Shown: piece by piece, positions 29,499-38,291 of the stretch
How the letters are laid out: the number at the start of each line of letters is the position of its first letter
Numbering within the stretch: position 1 is the first letter of the stretch
Source of the DNA: JBDRLV01 sp043812755
GTDB lineage: Bacteria; Patescibacteriota; Patescibacteriia; UBA9934; GWF2-40-263
DNA: 44,444 nt
NCBI GenBank assembly: GCA_043812755.1
Contig: JBDRLV010000039.1
Span: forward strand, 1 to 44,444
Reading direction: 5' to 3'
Notes under the pieces: generated by a model
The model's database searches: none
What the model was told of the DNA's origin: nothing
Seen by the model: the letters and a program-made list of their open reading frames with translations, nothing else
Translations under genes and position numbers: made by a program

Positions 29499-29963
29499 AT
29501 GATCTCTAATTCGCTAGAACAAACAAATCAAATAGCATCTGAATTTGCGCAGACTCTCAAAGGTGGTGAGGTTGTTTTAATGCGTGGAGAACTGGGTTCT
29601 GGAAAAACTACTTTTGTTCAAGCTACATCAAAAGCACTTGGTTCACATGATCGTGTACACAGTCCTAGTTTCACTATCATGAACTTGTACTCAATCCCCC
29701 CCCTTACTAAGGGGGGGCTAGGGGGGGTCTATGAGGGCGTTCGCGAAATCGTGCACTTAGACTTCTATCGCCTACAGGAACAACCAGATTCTTTGGAAGA
29801 TCTTGGGCTTGAAGAATGGTTTAACAGAGAAGATGTGGTTATTTTTATTGAATGGCCAATTCATGAACAATTTAAAGACTCCCAAAGCAAGCTTATTTAT
29901 ATAGACTTCCAAATAATCTCAGAGAACGAACGCAAGATTGAGATTAATAAAAGACAAGGGTAA
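29499..29963 (+). CDS. tsaE: tRNA threonylcarbamoylation ATPase TsaE, with a repeat-derived insertion
   Basis: P-loop ATPase that drives turnover of the TsaB-TsaD complex in t6A synthesis. The 154-residue protein has Walker A GELGSGKTTF (about 31-40), the switch-like SPSFTIMNLY (about 55-64), HLDFYRL and the conserved Trp/Glu segment FIEWP. Between NLY and VHLDFYRL there is an in-frame insertion, SIPPLTKGGLGGVYEGV, encoded by the G-run element at 29696-29730 that also interrupts trmD. In normal TsaE this turn is only a few residues. Placed 81 bp after tsaD, followed by a strong terminator. Confidence 0.93.
   Translation: MISNSLEQTNQIASEFAQTLKGGEVVLMRGELGSGKTTFVQATSKALGSHDRVHSPSFTIMNLYSIPPLTKGGLGGVYEGVREIVHLDFYRLQEQPDSLEDLGLEEWFNREDVVIFIEWPIHEQFKDSQSKLIYIDFQIISENERKIEINKRQG
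29697..29730. repeat. 34-bp G/C-run dispersed element, copy B (inside tsaE)
   Basis: Identical over 34 bases to 2910-2943 in trmD, same orientation and same reading frame relative to its host gene; preceded here by one more C. Confidence 0.9.
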
Positions 29964-29982
29964 TCTGATTTTTTTAATCAAA

Positions 29983-30012
29983 AGCGGTGAGTTTTTCTCA
30001 CCGCTTTTTTTG
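29983..30012 (+). terminator. tsaE terminator
   Basis: AGCGGTGAG/CTCACCGCT (29983-29991/29997-30005), T7. Confidence 0.9.
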
Positions 30013-30016
30013 TTCC

Positions 30017-30114
30017 GAGACTCCCGGTGTCGACTGTTATTCAGAGACACTGGGAGTCAATTCACTCGATAGACTCCCGGTGTTTTTGGACATTCAGTCA
30101 ACACCAGGAGTCTC
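30017..30114. repeat. Two tandem related hairpins
   Basis: Arms GACTCCCGGTGTC/GACACTGGGAGTC (30019-30031/30046-30058) and GACTCCCGGTGTT/AACACCAGGAGTC (30072-30084/30100-30112), one mismatch each. Loops are also related (ATTCAG in both). They fill the tsaE-pilB gap. Confidence 0.75.
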
Positions 30115-30138
30115 ACACGGCCAAGAGGCCGTGGAATT

Positions 30139-31887
30139 TTATTCTCCTGTAACACGAAATACTTCTTCTGTTGTTGTAACGCCATCTATCACTTTTAATA
30201 AGCCATCTTGTTGCATGGTGACCATGCCTTGTTTTTTACCAAGTTCTAACATGTCGTTTTCAGAAAGTCTTTTGGGATCCTTGAGTGCTTCCATTATATC
30301 TTTATTCATGAGTAAAAGTTCATAAATTCCAATTCGTCCATTGTATCCAGAGCCATGGCAAAGATCACATCCTTTTCCTTTATAAAATTTCCATTCAGAT
30401 TCTGGAGTCAGTGTTTCGCCTGAATTTTCTGGAATATCAGCAAGAATAGTTTTTACTTTCTCTAAAATATCCTGTTCAATTTTTTGTTCTTCTTTGCAGT
30501 CTTGGCAAACTCTACGAACAAGTCTTTGGGCGATGATTCCATTTAGCGATGGCCCAAGCAGAACTGCGTTTACTCCGATTGATATTAATCGAGGTATTGC
30601 ACCGCTGGCGTTGTTAGTGTGCAGTGTTGAAAGAAGAAGGTGCCCAGTTAGCGCTGCATCAATAGCAGTTTGAGCTGTTTCAAGATCGCGGATTTCTCCA
30701 ACCATTACAATATCAGGATCTTGACGCAGAATTGAGCGAAGCCCTCCTGCAAACGTGTAATCTTTTGAAGAGTCAATTTGTGATTGATTAATACCTTCGA
30801 GTTTGTATTCAATAGGATCTTCAAGAGTAAGAATTTTTACCTCAGGTTTATTAAGTTCTTGGAGTACTCCGTAAAGTGTTGTGGTTTTTCCAGAACCTGT
30901 TGGCCCTGTTGTTAAAAGCATGCCATTTGGTCTTGAAATTTCATGACGCAATCTTTCTTCCACAGGAGGACGCCATCCAAGATCAAAGAAGCTGACACGT
31001 ATTGCAGATGGTTTTAAAATACGCATAACAACTGACTCACCCCATGCAGTAGGTATTGTTGAAACACGAACATCAGTATCGCCCTCTTTTAAGAAAATAG
31101 TGAAACGGCCATCTTGCGGTCTGTCTGTTACATTGATTTTTAGTCCACTGATGAGTTTTACTCGCGATATTATTTTTTTCCAAGAATCATGTGGAAGACT
31201 AGCCACTTCTTCGAGAACTCCGTCAATGCGAAACCGTACAATAATTTTTTGTTGCTCTGCTTCAATATGCACATCACTTGTATTGAATTGAACTGCTGCT
31301 GCCATAACAACAGTCATGACCTCACTGACACTAACTTGTGAAATGCTTTTTTGTATATCTTCAAACGTTTTGAGGTCTTTTTGATATTTTTCAAGTTCTT
31401 CTTTTGTAATTTTTACACCTTTTACAATTTCTCGGATTTGTGGAAGATTGTCATATGCTTTAAGTGAAACACGCAAGCTTTCTTCGGAAATAAGATATAT
31501 ATCACCTTGTGCTTTATTTCGTTCCTCAAGTTGAAATAGTAATTCTTTCACTTCATCATTTTGAGGTTGAGTACTTCCAAGACGTATCTTTGGTCCTGAT
31601 GATAAGAAACAAACTGTTTTTAGTTTTTCAGCTCTATCTTTTGGAATTTGAATAAGAGCTTCTGGTGCAATAGGGAAGCCTTTAAGATTTACATATTGCG
31701 ACCCAGATGAATTAGCCAATTCTTGAGTTTCTTCCTCTTTTTCTTTAATGTGAACATCTTTTAGCTTGTAATCAAGCTTTTGGGAAGTTGCTGTTGTGTG
31801 AGGGTTGTGTGTTTGACCATCAGTGTCATCAGAGTTACCTTTTTTACTCATTAGATCCTGAATGGTTGGAAATGTATTATCAGTCAT
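30139..31887 (-). CDS. pilB: Type IV pilus assembly ATPase PilB / GspE family
   Basis: Hexameric cytoplasmic ATPase that powers pilin assembly. The 582-residue protein has a variable N-terminal part (about 1-170), then the secretion-ATPase core: Arg-rich RFRIDGVLEEV, DGRFTIF, Walker A GPTGSGKTTTLYG, the Asp box LEDPIEY, Walker B DPDIVMVGEIRD and the His box LLLSTLHTN. A zinc site of the form CQDC...CDLCHGSG follows. All catalytic motifs are intact. No other pilus gene lies in the window, so partners must be elsewhere. A CACGGCC/GGCCGTG hairpin just beyond the stop may end the transcript. Confidence 0.93.
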   Translation of the reverse strand: MTDNTFPTIQDLMSKKGNSDDTDGQTHNPHTTATSQKLDYKLKDVHIKEKEEETQELANSSGSQYVNLKGFPIAPEALIQIPKDRAEKLKTVCFLSSGPKIRLGSTQPQNDEVKELLFQLEERNKAQGDIYLISEESLRVSLKAYDNLPQIREIVKGVKITKEELEKYQKDLKTFEDIQKSISQVSVSEVMTVVMAAAVQFNTSDVHIEAEQQKIIVRFRIDGVLEEVASLPHDSWKKIISRVKLISGLKINVTDRPQDGRFTIFLKEGDTDVRVSTIPTAWGESVVMRILKPSAIRVSFFDLGWRPPVEERLRHEISRPNGMLLTTGPTGSGKTTTLYGVLQELNKPEVKILTLEDPIEYKLEGINQSQIDSSKDYTFAGGLRSILRQDPDIVMVGEIRDLETAQTAIDAALTGHLLLSTLHTNNASGAIPRLISIGVNAVLLGPSLNGIIAQRLVRRVCQDCKEEQKIEQDILEKVKTILADIPENSGETLTPESEWKFYKGKGCDLCHGSGYNGRIGIYELLLMNKDIMEALKDPKRLSENDMLELGKKQGMVTMQQDGLLKVIDGVTTTEEVFRVTGE

Positions 31888-31941
31888 AGGTTTTCATTAA
31901 CTAATTCATTTTACCGCATTCTTGTCAAAATGGCGATAAAT

Positions 31942-31966
31942 CAAAAAACTCACCACCACCGGCGAG
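31942..31966 (-). terminator. Terminator of the 32051-33016 gene
   Basis: CTCGCC/GGTGAG stem (31966-31961 with 31954-31949), T6 on the minus strand. Confidence 0.7.
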
Positions 31967-31998
31967 CTATTGATAATAAATATTATTTGCAATGAAGT

Positions 31999-32028
31999 TT
32001 CATTATATCACGGTCGTGACATAATGAA
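31999..32028. repeat. 30-bp near-perfect palindrome
   Basis: TTCATTATATCACG then GT then CGTGACATAATGAA, one mismatch. No T-run; 22 bp past the end of the membrane-protein gene. Confidence 0.75.
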
Positions 32029-32050
32029 GCCTTTGTTTATTAGCAGATTT

Positions 32051-33016
32051 CTAACGAAAATGAAACAGTCTGTGGATTTTTGATCTCATTTTTTCTGCAG
32101 TTTGTTTTTTCACAGCTCTTTCATAAAAAAGCAACCAAGCTGAATATTGGAAGGTTGTTGTTATTCCTATAAACAAAACTGAAACTGTGATCAATGTAAT
32201 AAGTGCAATGAAGTGTACAAAGAAAAGTACAGGTGTCCATCCAATCCAAATAAAGAATAATTGAAGAAGTGCATATGGTATTGCAAGAAGGCTGATTCCA
32301 AGCAAAGTGAGGATCCCAAAGAAAAGTACAACAAAGAAAAGTACAACTCCAAGTTCGAATGTAATAAGCCAGTGCTTAACAAAATACTTGAATGCATTTT
32401 GAATCGCATCAAGCGCATGAGTTCCTTTTCTTACAATATCCATTAAAGCAATCGATGAAATAATACTCACGATAATCACAAGAGGGAAGAATGCAAGGAA
32501 AACTAAAAAGAATATAATCCCCTCAAGGTTGTTGTGGTAATCTAGCAGTGACAGCACAACATAGGTTGAAAGCATCATCAAAATTGCAAATGTTGCTTTT
32601 GTAAGAAACGCAAGTTCAAGCACTCTGAAAAAAATATGATCAAGCTTTTTTTGTTTTTTCAAGTTTTCAATTATTGTTTTTTGCGAGTAGATAGCAAACA
32701 CTACTAATATTATTGTAATGAGTGCTAGAAATGTTATAGTTCCAGAAATTCTAGATATTGGTAAAAGACTTAATTGTTGGATATAGAACCCCAAAAGCTC
32801 AAAACCAGCAAAAGAACCATTTGCTATACTGTGCAAGAATTCGCTTGTGTTATCAACGCGTTTGAATGTGCGAAATACAACATCAAACACACCGCCCGTA
32901 GAAATTAATGCAGCAAAAAAACCAAAAACCCACAGGCGTTTATTATGCCATACGAGGCTCCATGCATCGCGAATTAAAGGGCGATACAACGCCTCTGGAT
33001 GAATTTTTTTAAACAT
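32051..33016 (-). CDS. Polytopic membrane protein
   Basis: A 321-residue protein with six or so membrane helices (about 28-48, 95-117, 138-160, 168-192, 223-250, 258-290). A basic N-terminus contains ALYRPLIRDAWSLVWHNKRLWVFGF, a pattern I know from many uncharacterised Patescibacteria/Firmicutes membrane proteins. The body is hydrophobic with no catalytic motif. AAAGGAGG ribosome site directly before the ATG. It follows ftsH in the same direction; function unknown. Confidence 0.75.
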   Translation of the reverse strand: MFKKIHPEALYRPLIRDAWSLVWHNKRLWVFGFFAALISTGGVFDVVFRTFKRVDNTSEFLHSIANGSFAGFELLGFYIQQLSLLPISRISGTITFLALITIILVVFAIYSQKTIIENLKKQKKLDHIFFRVLELAFLTKATFAILMMLSTYVVLSLLDYHNNLEGIIFFLVFLAFFPLVIIVSIISSIALMDIVRKGTHALDAIQNAFKYFVKHWLITFELGVVLFFVVLFFGILTLLGISLLAIPYALLQLFFIWIGWTPVLFFVHFIALITLITVSVLFIGITTTFQYSAWLLFYERAVKKQTAEKMRSKIHRLFHFR

Positions 33017-33026
33017 ATCCTCCTTT

Positions 33027-33116
33027 GTATTGAGTATGGGGTATCCGGTATTCAGTATTAATATCGAGACACGGTTTTTGATACTCTATACTGTATACCT
33101 GATACTGGATACTCTT
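33027..33116. repeat. Spacer palindrome of GTAT/GATACT iterations
   Basis: The left half (GAGTATGGGGTATCC...) and the complement of the right half (GAGTATCCAGTATC...) align along about 28 bases; all units are degenerate AGTATN3 iterations. Confidence 0.6.
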
Positions 33117-33127
33117 GTTATTTATTT

Positions 33128-34978
33128 TTATTTCTCAAGATTTGGTTTTTGTGTATTCTCTGACACAGTTTTAAACAATGCTTCAAAATCTTCTCTTTCA
33201 AGAGTTTCTTTTTCAAGAAGTTCTTTTACGATCTTATCAAGCATTTCTCTTTCATCTTTTATAATACCACGAGCAGTGCCCATTGCGCCAATAATAAGCT
33301 TTGATATTTCCTCATCAATTTTTTGAGCTGTTTTTTCTGAGTAGTTTTTATGCTCATGAATTTCTTTTGCAAGGAAAATAAGGTCTTCTGATTCACCAAA
33401 AACTTGAGGTCCAAGCTCATCAGTCATTCCGTATTTGGTTACTATTTCGCGTGCAAGTTGAGTACATCGTTTTAGATCATCTGAAGGGCCAGTGCTTACA
33501 TCATTAAAAACATCTTTTTCTGTAACATATCCACCAAGCATAACAGCAAGTTCATCAACAAATTCTGCGCGTGTTCTGTAGCGTTTGTCGCTATCTGGTA
33601 ATTTTAATGTGTATCCTCCAGCATGACCTCGACTTATAATTGATATTTTATGAACTGGATCAGAATTAGGAAGCGTGTAGGCAACAAGTGCATGTCCTGC
33701 TTCGTGGTATGCTGTCATCTTTTTTTCTTCGTCAGTCATTACTCGGCTTCTTCGCTCTGGTCCTAACAGGACTTTTTCAATTGATTCTAAAATATCAATT
33801 TCTGCAATAGCTGTTTTGTTGCGCCTTGCGATTCGAATAGCTGCCTCGTTTAAAAGGTTCATAAGATCAGCACCTGAAAAACCAGGAGTTCTTTTAGCGA
33901 TTTTATGCATACTGACCTGCTGTTCAATGGGTTTGTTTTTTGCATGGATTGATAGAATTTCTTCTCTTTCTTTAATGTCAGGCATGTCAATAATAATACG
34001 TCTGTCAAAACGACCTGGACGTAAAAGTGCAGGATCAAGAACATCTGGTCTGTTTGTAGCTGCTACAACAATCACTCCAATATTTGGATCAAAACCATCC
34101 ATCTCAACAAGGATTTGGTTCAAGGTTTGTTCGCGCTCATCATGACTTCCACCAAGACCTGCTCCGCGCTGTCGTCCAACTGCATCAATTTCATCAATAA
34201 AGATAATACAAGGAGCTGTTTTTTTTGCTTTTGCAAATAGGTCGCGTACTCGAGAAGCACCAACTCCAACAAACATTTCAACAAATTCTGATCCGCTGAT
34301 ATGGAAAAAAGGAACTCCAGCTTCTCCTGCAACAGCTCTTGCCATCAGAGTTTTTCCTGTACCAGGTCGGCCCATAAGTAGCGCCCCTCTTGGGAGTTTA
34401 GCTCCAACTTGAGCAAACTTTTTTGGGTTTTTTAAGAAATCAACAACCTCTTGTAGTTCCTCTTTTGCTTCTTTTGCTCCAGCAACATCTTTAAAAGTGA
34501 TTTCTTGTTTTTTCTTTGAATTTGCCTCACGAGCACCTGATTGGCCAAAAGAAAGCGCTTTATTGTTAGCGCCTTGCATTTGACGAATCATAAACCAGAA
34601 TATTCCTATCAGGATAATTAAAGGAAGAAGTGATGGCAGGATAATACTCATGAAATAATCACTAGCACCTTTTTCTTTTACTGAAATATTTACTTGTTTT
34701 AATTGTTCAGGAGTTACCCCGTAGTTTGTGAGAAGATCTGAAAGAGATTCATCTTTTTCTTTTTGTGTAACAGCGATTGCATCATCATTAAGAATAACTT
34801 TTATTTCATCTCCACGAATCTCGATATTTTTAATATTTTCTTGTTGAACATATTCAACAAGCTTGCTGATTCCAATTTTTTCAGGTTTTTGTGTGTTAAT
34901 ACTGTATGTTGAAAACGCAGCAGCGATCACAAGTAAAAACACAACAAAAAGTATGATATTTTTTGAGAGAGGTTTCAT
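33128..34978 (-). CDS. ftsH: ATP-dependent zinc metalloprotease FtsH
   Basis: Membrane-anchored AAA+ protease for quality control. The 616-residue protein has two transmembrane helices (about 8-26 and 108-130) around a small periplasmic domain. AAA motifs follow: Walker A GRPGTGKT (about 205-212), pore FVEMFVGVGASRVRD, Walker B CIIFIDEID, and SRH TNRPDVLDPALLRPGRFDR. The zinc protease motif HEAGH is at about 425-429, with the third ligand Asp in the FNDVSTGPSDD segment. All are intact. It follows rpsA after 30 bp with no terminator between, so the two are probably co-transcribed. Confidence 0.97.
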   Translation of the reverse strand: MKPLSKNIILFVVFLLVIAAAFSTYSINTQKPEKIGISKLVEYVQQENIKNIEIRGDEIKVILNDDAIAVTQKEKDESLSDLLTNYGVTPEQLKQVNISVKEKGASDYFMSIILPSLLPLIILIGIFWFMIRQMQGANNKALSFGQSGAREANSKKKQEITFKDVAGAKEAKEELQEVVDFLKNPKKFAQVGAKLPRGALLMGRPGTGKTLMARAVAGEAGVPFFHISGSEFVEMFVGVGASRVRDLFAKAKKTAPCIIFIDEIDAVGRQRGAGLGGSHDEREQTLNQILVEMDGFDPNIGVIVVAATNRPDVLDPALLRPGRFDRRIIIDMPDIKEREEILSIHAKNKPIEQQVSMHKIAKRTPGFSGADLMNLLNEAAIRIARRNKTAIAEIDILESIEKVLLGPERRSRVMTDEEKKMTAYHEAGHALVAYTLPNSDPVHKISIISRGHAGGYTLKLPDSDKRYRTRAEFVDELAVMLGGYVTEKDVFNDVSTGPSDDLKRCTQLAREIVTKYGMTDELGPQVFGESEDLIFLAKEIHEHKNYSEKTAQKIDEEISKLIIGAMGTARGIIKDEREMLDKIVKELLEKETLEREDFEALFKTVSENTQKPNLEK

Positions 34979-35008
34979 AGTAATTACTAAATAACATTTA
35001 TTACAAGA

Positions 35009-36175
35009 CTATTCTTCCTTCTCTTGTATATCTTCAGGTTTTGGCGATTCATCCACAACAGGAACTTCTTCATTTTTTTCAGTTTCTAAAAACGGATTGT
35101 CTTTTAGTGAGAGACCGAGCCTGTGCTCATTTGGTTCAATCGACACGATTGTGAATTCCATTTCATCACCTGGTTTACCAAGAATTTCAACATCTTCAAT
35201 AGGTTTATCAGATAATTCTGAAACATGGGCAAGCCCATGGATTTCAGGATCAAGCTCAACGAAAAAGCCAAATGGATTAACTTTAAGAATTTTCCCTTTC
35301 ACTGTTTCTCCAATGTTATATCTTTTTACAACATCCATCCAAGGGTCTTCGATGAGTTTTTTCATTGATAGGAAAATTTTACTTCCTTCTATACCAATGA
35401 TTTCGGCCTTGATCATCTGTCCAATTTTGAGAATATCGCGTGGGTGATCAATTCTTTGCCATGCAATCTCGCTGATATGAACAAGCCCTTCAAGAGCATC
35501 AAATTTTACAAATGCTCCAAAATCAGCAAGTGCAGTAACTTCTCCTTCAATTGCATCCCCAACTTTATATTGTTCAATTACTCCTTTTTGTTGTTCCTCC
35601 CAAACATTCTTTTCTGAAACAATTAATTTTTCATCACTTTCGTTTACATCAATCACACGCACCTTCATGGTTGAGCCAACGTAGGATTTAAGTTTTTCAA
35701 GAATTTTTGATTTATCACCTCCACTTACGCGTGGGTAGTGTTCAGGTGAAAGCTGTGACACAGGAAGGAAACCTGTAACATTGTTGATGCGGATGATAAG
35801 TCCACCTTTGTTTGCTTCAAGGATTTTAATATCAACAACATCTCCTGTTGTATAAGTTTTTCGAAGTTCTTCCCATGCTTTTTTCTGGCCTGCAAAACGA
35901 AACGAAAGTTCAAGCTCGCCCATTTCGTTTTCAAGCTCAAGCACAGTTGCTTCAACTTCATCACCTAGTTTAATGTCACCGTATTCTTTTGCTTCAGCAT
36001 AAAGTTCGCGGCCACGAATTACGCCTGTCATTAAGCCTGCAATATCAAGGCGCACCTCACGCCTTCCTGTTGAAATAACTTTTCCAGTTACGACATCTCC
36101 CTCTTTTGGGATATTTAAATACTCCTCTTCTTGAAGGAGTTTTTGGAAATCTGAAATCTGAGATTGTGTATTCAT
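35009..36175 (-). CDS. rpsA: 30S ribosomal protein S1 (four S1 domains)
   Basis: An mRNA-binding ribosomal protein of 388 residues with four S1/OB repeats (about 20-90, 105-180, 200-270, 285-360). Each carries the GDVVTGKVISTGR / VGDAIEGEVTALADFGAFVKF-type start. Repeats 3 and 4 are the best matches (GLVHISEIAW, GLAHVSEL). Repeat number is less than the six of E. coli S1. The C-terminus is acidic. A good promoter and a leader hairpin right before the ATG (36184-36218) suggest leader-mediated control; there is no Shine-Dalgarno. Confidence 0.93.
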   Translation of the reverse strand: MNTQSQISDFQKLLQEEEYLNIPKEGDVVTGKVISTGRREVRLDIAGLMTGVIRGRELYAEAKEYGDIKLGDEVEATVLELENEMGELELSFRFAGQKKAWEELRKTYTTGDVVDIKILEANKGGLIIRINNVTGFLPVSQLSPEHYPRVSGGDKSKILEKLKSYVGSTMKVRVIDVNESDEKLIVSEKNVWEEQQKGVIEQYKVGDAIEGEVTALADFGAFVKFDALEGLVHISEIAWQRIDHPRDILKIGQMIKAEIIGIEGSKIFLSMKKLIEDPWMDVVKRYNIGETVKGKILKVNPFGFFVELDPEIHGLAHVSELSDKPIEDVEILGKPGDEMEFTIVSIEPNEHRLGLSLKDNPFLETEKNEEVPVVDESPKPEDIQEKEE

Positions 36176-36183
36176 AATGTTTT

Positions 36184-36218
36184 CCGATAGATTGGAGCCA
36201 CACAGCTGGATCCATCGG
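36184..36218 (-). promoter_or_regulatory. Hairpin in the rpsA leader
   Basis: CCGAT/ATCGG closes a 35-base stem-loop with inner GGATCC/GG(A)GCC-type pairing, ending eight bases before the rpsA ATG. Autoregulation by S1 is a possibility only. Confidence 0.4.
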
Positions 36219-36247
36219 CGCTAATTATTAGTTACTTAAGTGGTGGC

Positions 36248-36276
36248 AGTATATCTGATTATTGTTATTTTGGCAA
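36248..36276 (-). promoter_or_regulatory. rpsA promoter
   Basis: TTGCCA (36276-36271), 17 bp, TATACT (36253-36248). Confidence 0.7.
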
Positions 36277-36293
36277 GAGTTTGTGTAAAAAAG

Positions 36294-36407
36294 GAGTATT
36301 TAATACTCAGTATTCAGTATCTAGCAAAGGGCATGGAGGCGAACTTTTTTGTATTTGATTGTAGATACTTAATACTTTATACTGGATACTAGATACCCTA
36401 TTACTAA
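36294..36407. repeat. Spacer palindrome of AGTATT/AATACT iterations
   Basis: The left part (GTATTTAATACTCAGTATTCAGTATCTA) and the right part (TAGATACTTAATACTTTATACTGG...) are degenerate complements around a non-repetitive centre; similar units to 33027-33116. Confidence 0.55.
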
Positions 36408-36423
36408 TATTAGCCCTAACAAT

Positions 36424-37107
36424 ATGCCACATCCACACAAATCATTGCTTGATGAATTTCAATATGCCATTGATCATTTTGCGATTTCTGTACCAAACGA
36501 AGTAAAAAAAGAGGCCCAAAAATTACATGATGATTTATTGGCCGATGAAAATGCTGATGAAAATAAGATTCAAAAGGTTTTATTTGAAATTGGCTTAAAA
36601 ACATACTCTCCTCGTATGGCATTTCATGAATTATCACACAATGACACAGAAGAGAAAGTTAAAGCAATTGTTTTGGATCATGTGGACAGGCCTGTGTCTG
36701 AAAAGTTAAAGTTGCATCTTGATTCGGGTGTTAGGCTAGATGAGATAATAGAAAGTGATATTTTTGAGGAAGGATTCAGCGCGGAGGAGCGTTATCAAGT
36801 TGAGGACGGGGTTTTGGTAGCAAAGCAGCGTATCCATGATGAGACTTTGGAAACATTTGATAAAAACAGTGATGAATATGTTAGACTTTTAAAAAAGTGG
36901 GAAGATCATGCAGTAGCTATTCTTGAAGCAATAAAAAAATTGGAGGATTTAGCTGTAAATAATTCACAATATAAAGATGAGATTTTACAAAAGTCAAAAA
37001 GACTTAAAGAGGGATTTTTAGTAACCGAACCAGATCCAGAGCTTGATGAAATAAAAAACGAGATTGAGTATTGGCAGGGGCTGATTTCTGAAGAAGAAGG
37101 GTCTTGA
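36424..37107 (+). CDS. Hypothetical helical acidic protein
   Basis: A 227-residue soluble protein, rich in Glu/Asp/Lys and almost wholly predicted helical. The second half (about 110-225) has heptad-like spacing suited to a coiled coil (KWEDHAVAILEAIKKLEDLAV). No signal, membrane segment or catalytic motif. First of a rightward series leading through a metallo-beta-lactamase-fold protein and a membrane protein to gyrA. Family not recognised. Confidence 0.7.
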   Translation: MPHPHKSLLDEFQYAIDHFAISVPNEVKKEAQKLHDDLLADENADENKIQKVLFEIGLKTYSPRMAFHELSHNDTEEKVKAIVLDHVDRPVSEKLKLHLDSGVRLDEIIESDIFEEGFSAEERYQVEDGVLVAKQRIHDETLETFDKNSDEYVRLLKKWEDHAVAILEAIKKLEDLAVNNSQYKDEILQKSKRLKEGFLVTEPDPELDEIKNEIEYWQGLISEEEGS

Positions 37108-37189
37108 TCATTTGGGCAGATTTTGGTATCCTGTTAGCGAATCCGGTCAGCTATTAAATAATATATAAGTAAGTTTTTGTTTTTTATTT

Positions 37190-37825
37190 ATGCAAATATC
37201 ATGGCATGGTTTATCTTGTTTTGAGATATTAGTAAAAACTACAACAGCAGAATCTACAATCGTAATTGACCCATATTCAAATACTACTGGTTTGCGTTTT
37301 CCAAGAACCATGTCAGCACAGTGTGTTTGTGTAAGTCATAATGATGAAGACGCAAATAATATCGGTTCTGTTGATGGGCATCCTTTTATTATCAATCAAC
37401 CCGGAGAGTTTGAGGTTGCTGATGTTTTCGTTTTTTCAACATTAACAAAAACAAAAGGTAACATTGATAATCTTATTTTCAGGATTGAAGCAGAAAAAAT
37501 GCATATTGCACACCTTGGTGCGCTTGATAGAGAACTTACAGATGCAGAGCTACAAGACCTTGAGAACATAGACATTCTCATGATTCCAGTTGGTGGCGGA
37601 AGAGTAATGGCACCAAAGACAGCCCTAACTGTAATAAGCCAGATTGAACCACGGGTGATTATCCCAATGACGCATAATATTGCGAATGTGAAAGAAAAGT
37701 TGGGGGGAGTTGACGTCTTTTGTAAGGAGCTTGGCGCCTGTAGAGTGGAGCAGTTGAATAAGTACAAGGTTGCGAGAAAGGATCTTCCCGAAGAAGAAAT
37801 GGTGATTATGGTTCTTTCTAAATAA
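37190..37825 (+). CDS. Metallo-beta-lactamase-fold protein with degraded metal site
   Basis: A 211-residue protein of the UlaG/COG2220-like branch. MQISWHGLSCFEI, TIVIDPYS and IINQPGEFEV follow the family outline, and ENIDILMIPVGGG and PRVIIPMTHN match the C-terminal metal region. The metal-binding HxHxDH motif reads SHNDEDAN: only the first His remains. Catalysis by the usual two-metal mechanism is therefore doubtful. It ends 2 bp before the 37828 gene, so the two are coupled. Confidence 0.8.
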   Translation: MQISWHGLSCFEILVKTTTAESTIVIDPYSNTTGLRFPRTMSAQCVCVSHNDEDANNIGSVDGHPFIINQPGEFEVADVFVFSTLTKTKGNIDNLIFRIEAEKMHIAHLGALDRELTDAELQDLENIDILMIPVGGGRVMAPKTALTVISQIEPRVIIPMTHNIANVKEKLGGVDVFCKELGACRVEQLNKYKVARKDLPEEEMVIMVLSK

Positions 37826-37827
37826 TT

Positions 37828-38253
37828 ATGAGCAATCATCCCATTGATAAAAAAACATATTACACATACTTAAGTTGTGTGATTTTAACTATAGTGTTTG
37901 TTGTGGTTGGTTGGGCGATGACTCTTCGTGGAACAATGGGTGAATTTGTAGAATCAGTGAAAGAAAGCAATAAAGTAAGTGATAAATTTTCCCAGACAGC
38001 AGAGTTTGTTAGGCCTGAAGTTTTAGATGCATCAAATAGTATAAAGTCTTTTGGGGAGATTTTTATTGAACCGATTGTTGAAAAAGAAAAAGAAAAAGCA
38101 GAGGTTAAGGCCACAACAACAAAAATAATGATAGAAGAACTTGAAAAAAGACAAGCAAGCGAGGCTGAAGGGCAAGATGCGGTTGAAGGAGATGCAGGAG
38201 AGGGTATTAATTTCGAAAAAGTTGAAAATACTGACATTAATAATTTTCAATAG
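37828..38253 (+). CDS. Single-pass membrane protein
   Basis: A 141-residue protein: a short N-terminus, one transmembrane helix (about 12-33, YLSCVILTIVFVVVGWAM), then a charged helical outside part with a Lys/Glu coiled coil (about 80-115) and a Gly/Glu-rich end. It starts 2 bp after the metallo-beta-lactamase-fold gene and is followed by gyrA after 38 bp. No family recognised. Confidence 0.7.
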   Translation: MSNHPIDKKTYYTYLSCVILTIVFVVVGWAMTLRGTMGEFVESVKESNKVSDKFSQTAEFVRPEVLDASNSIKSFGEIFIEPIVEKEKEKAEVKATTTKIMIEELEKRQASEAEGQDAVEGDAGEGINFEKVENTDINNFQ

Positions 38254-38291
38254 TTAAAATAGTAGTGACTGTCATTTTTCAATGAAACAAT

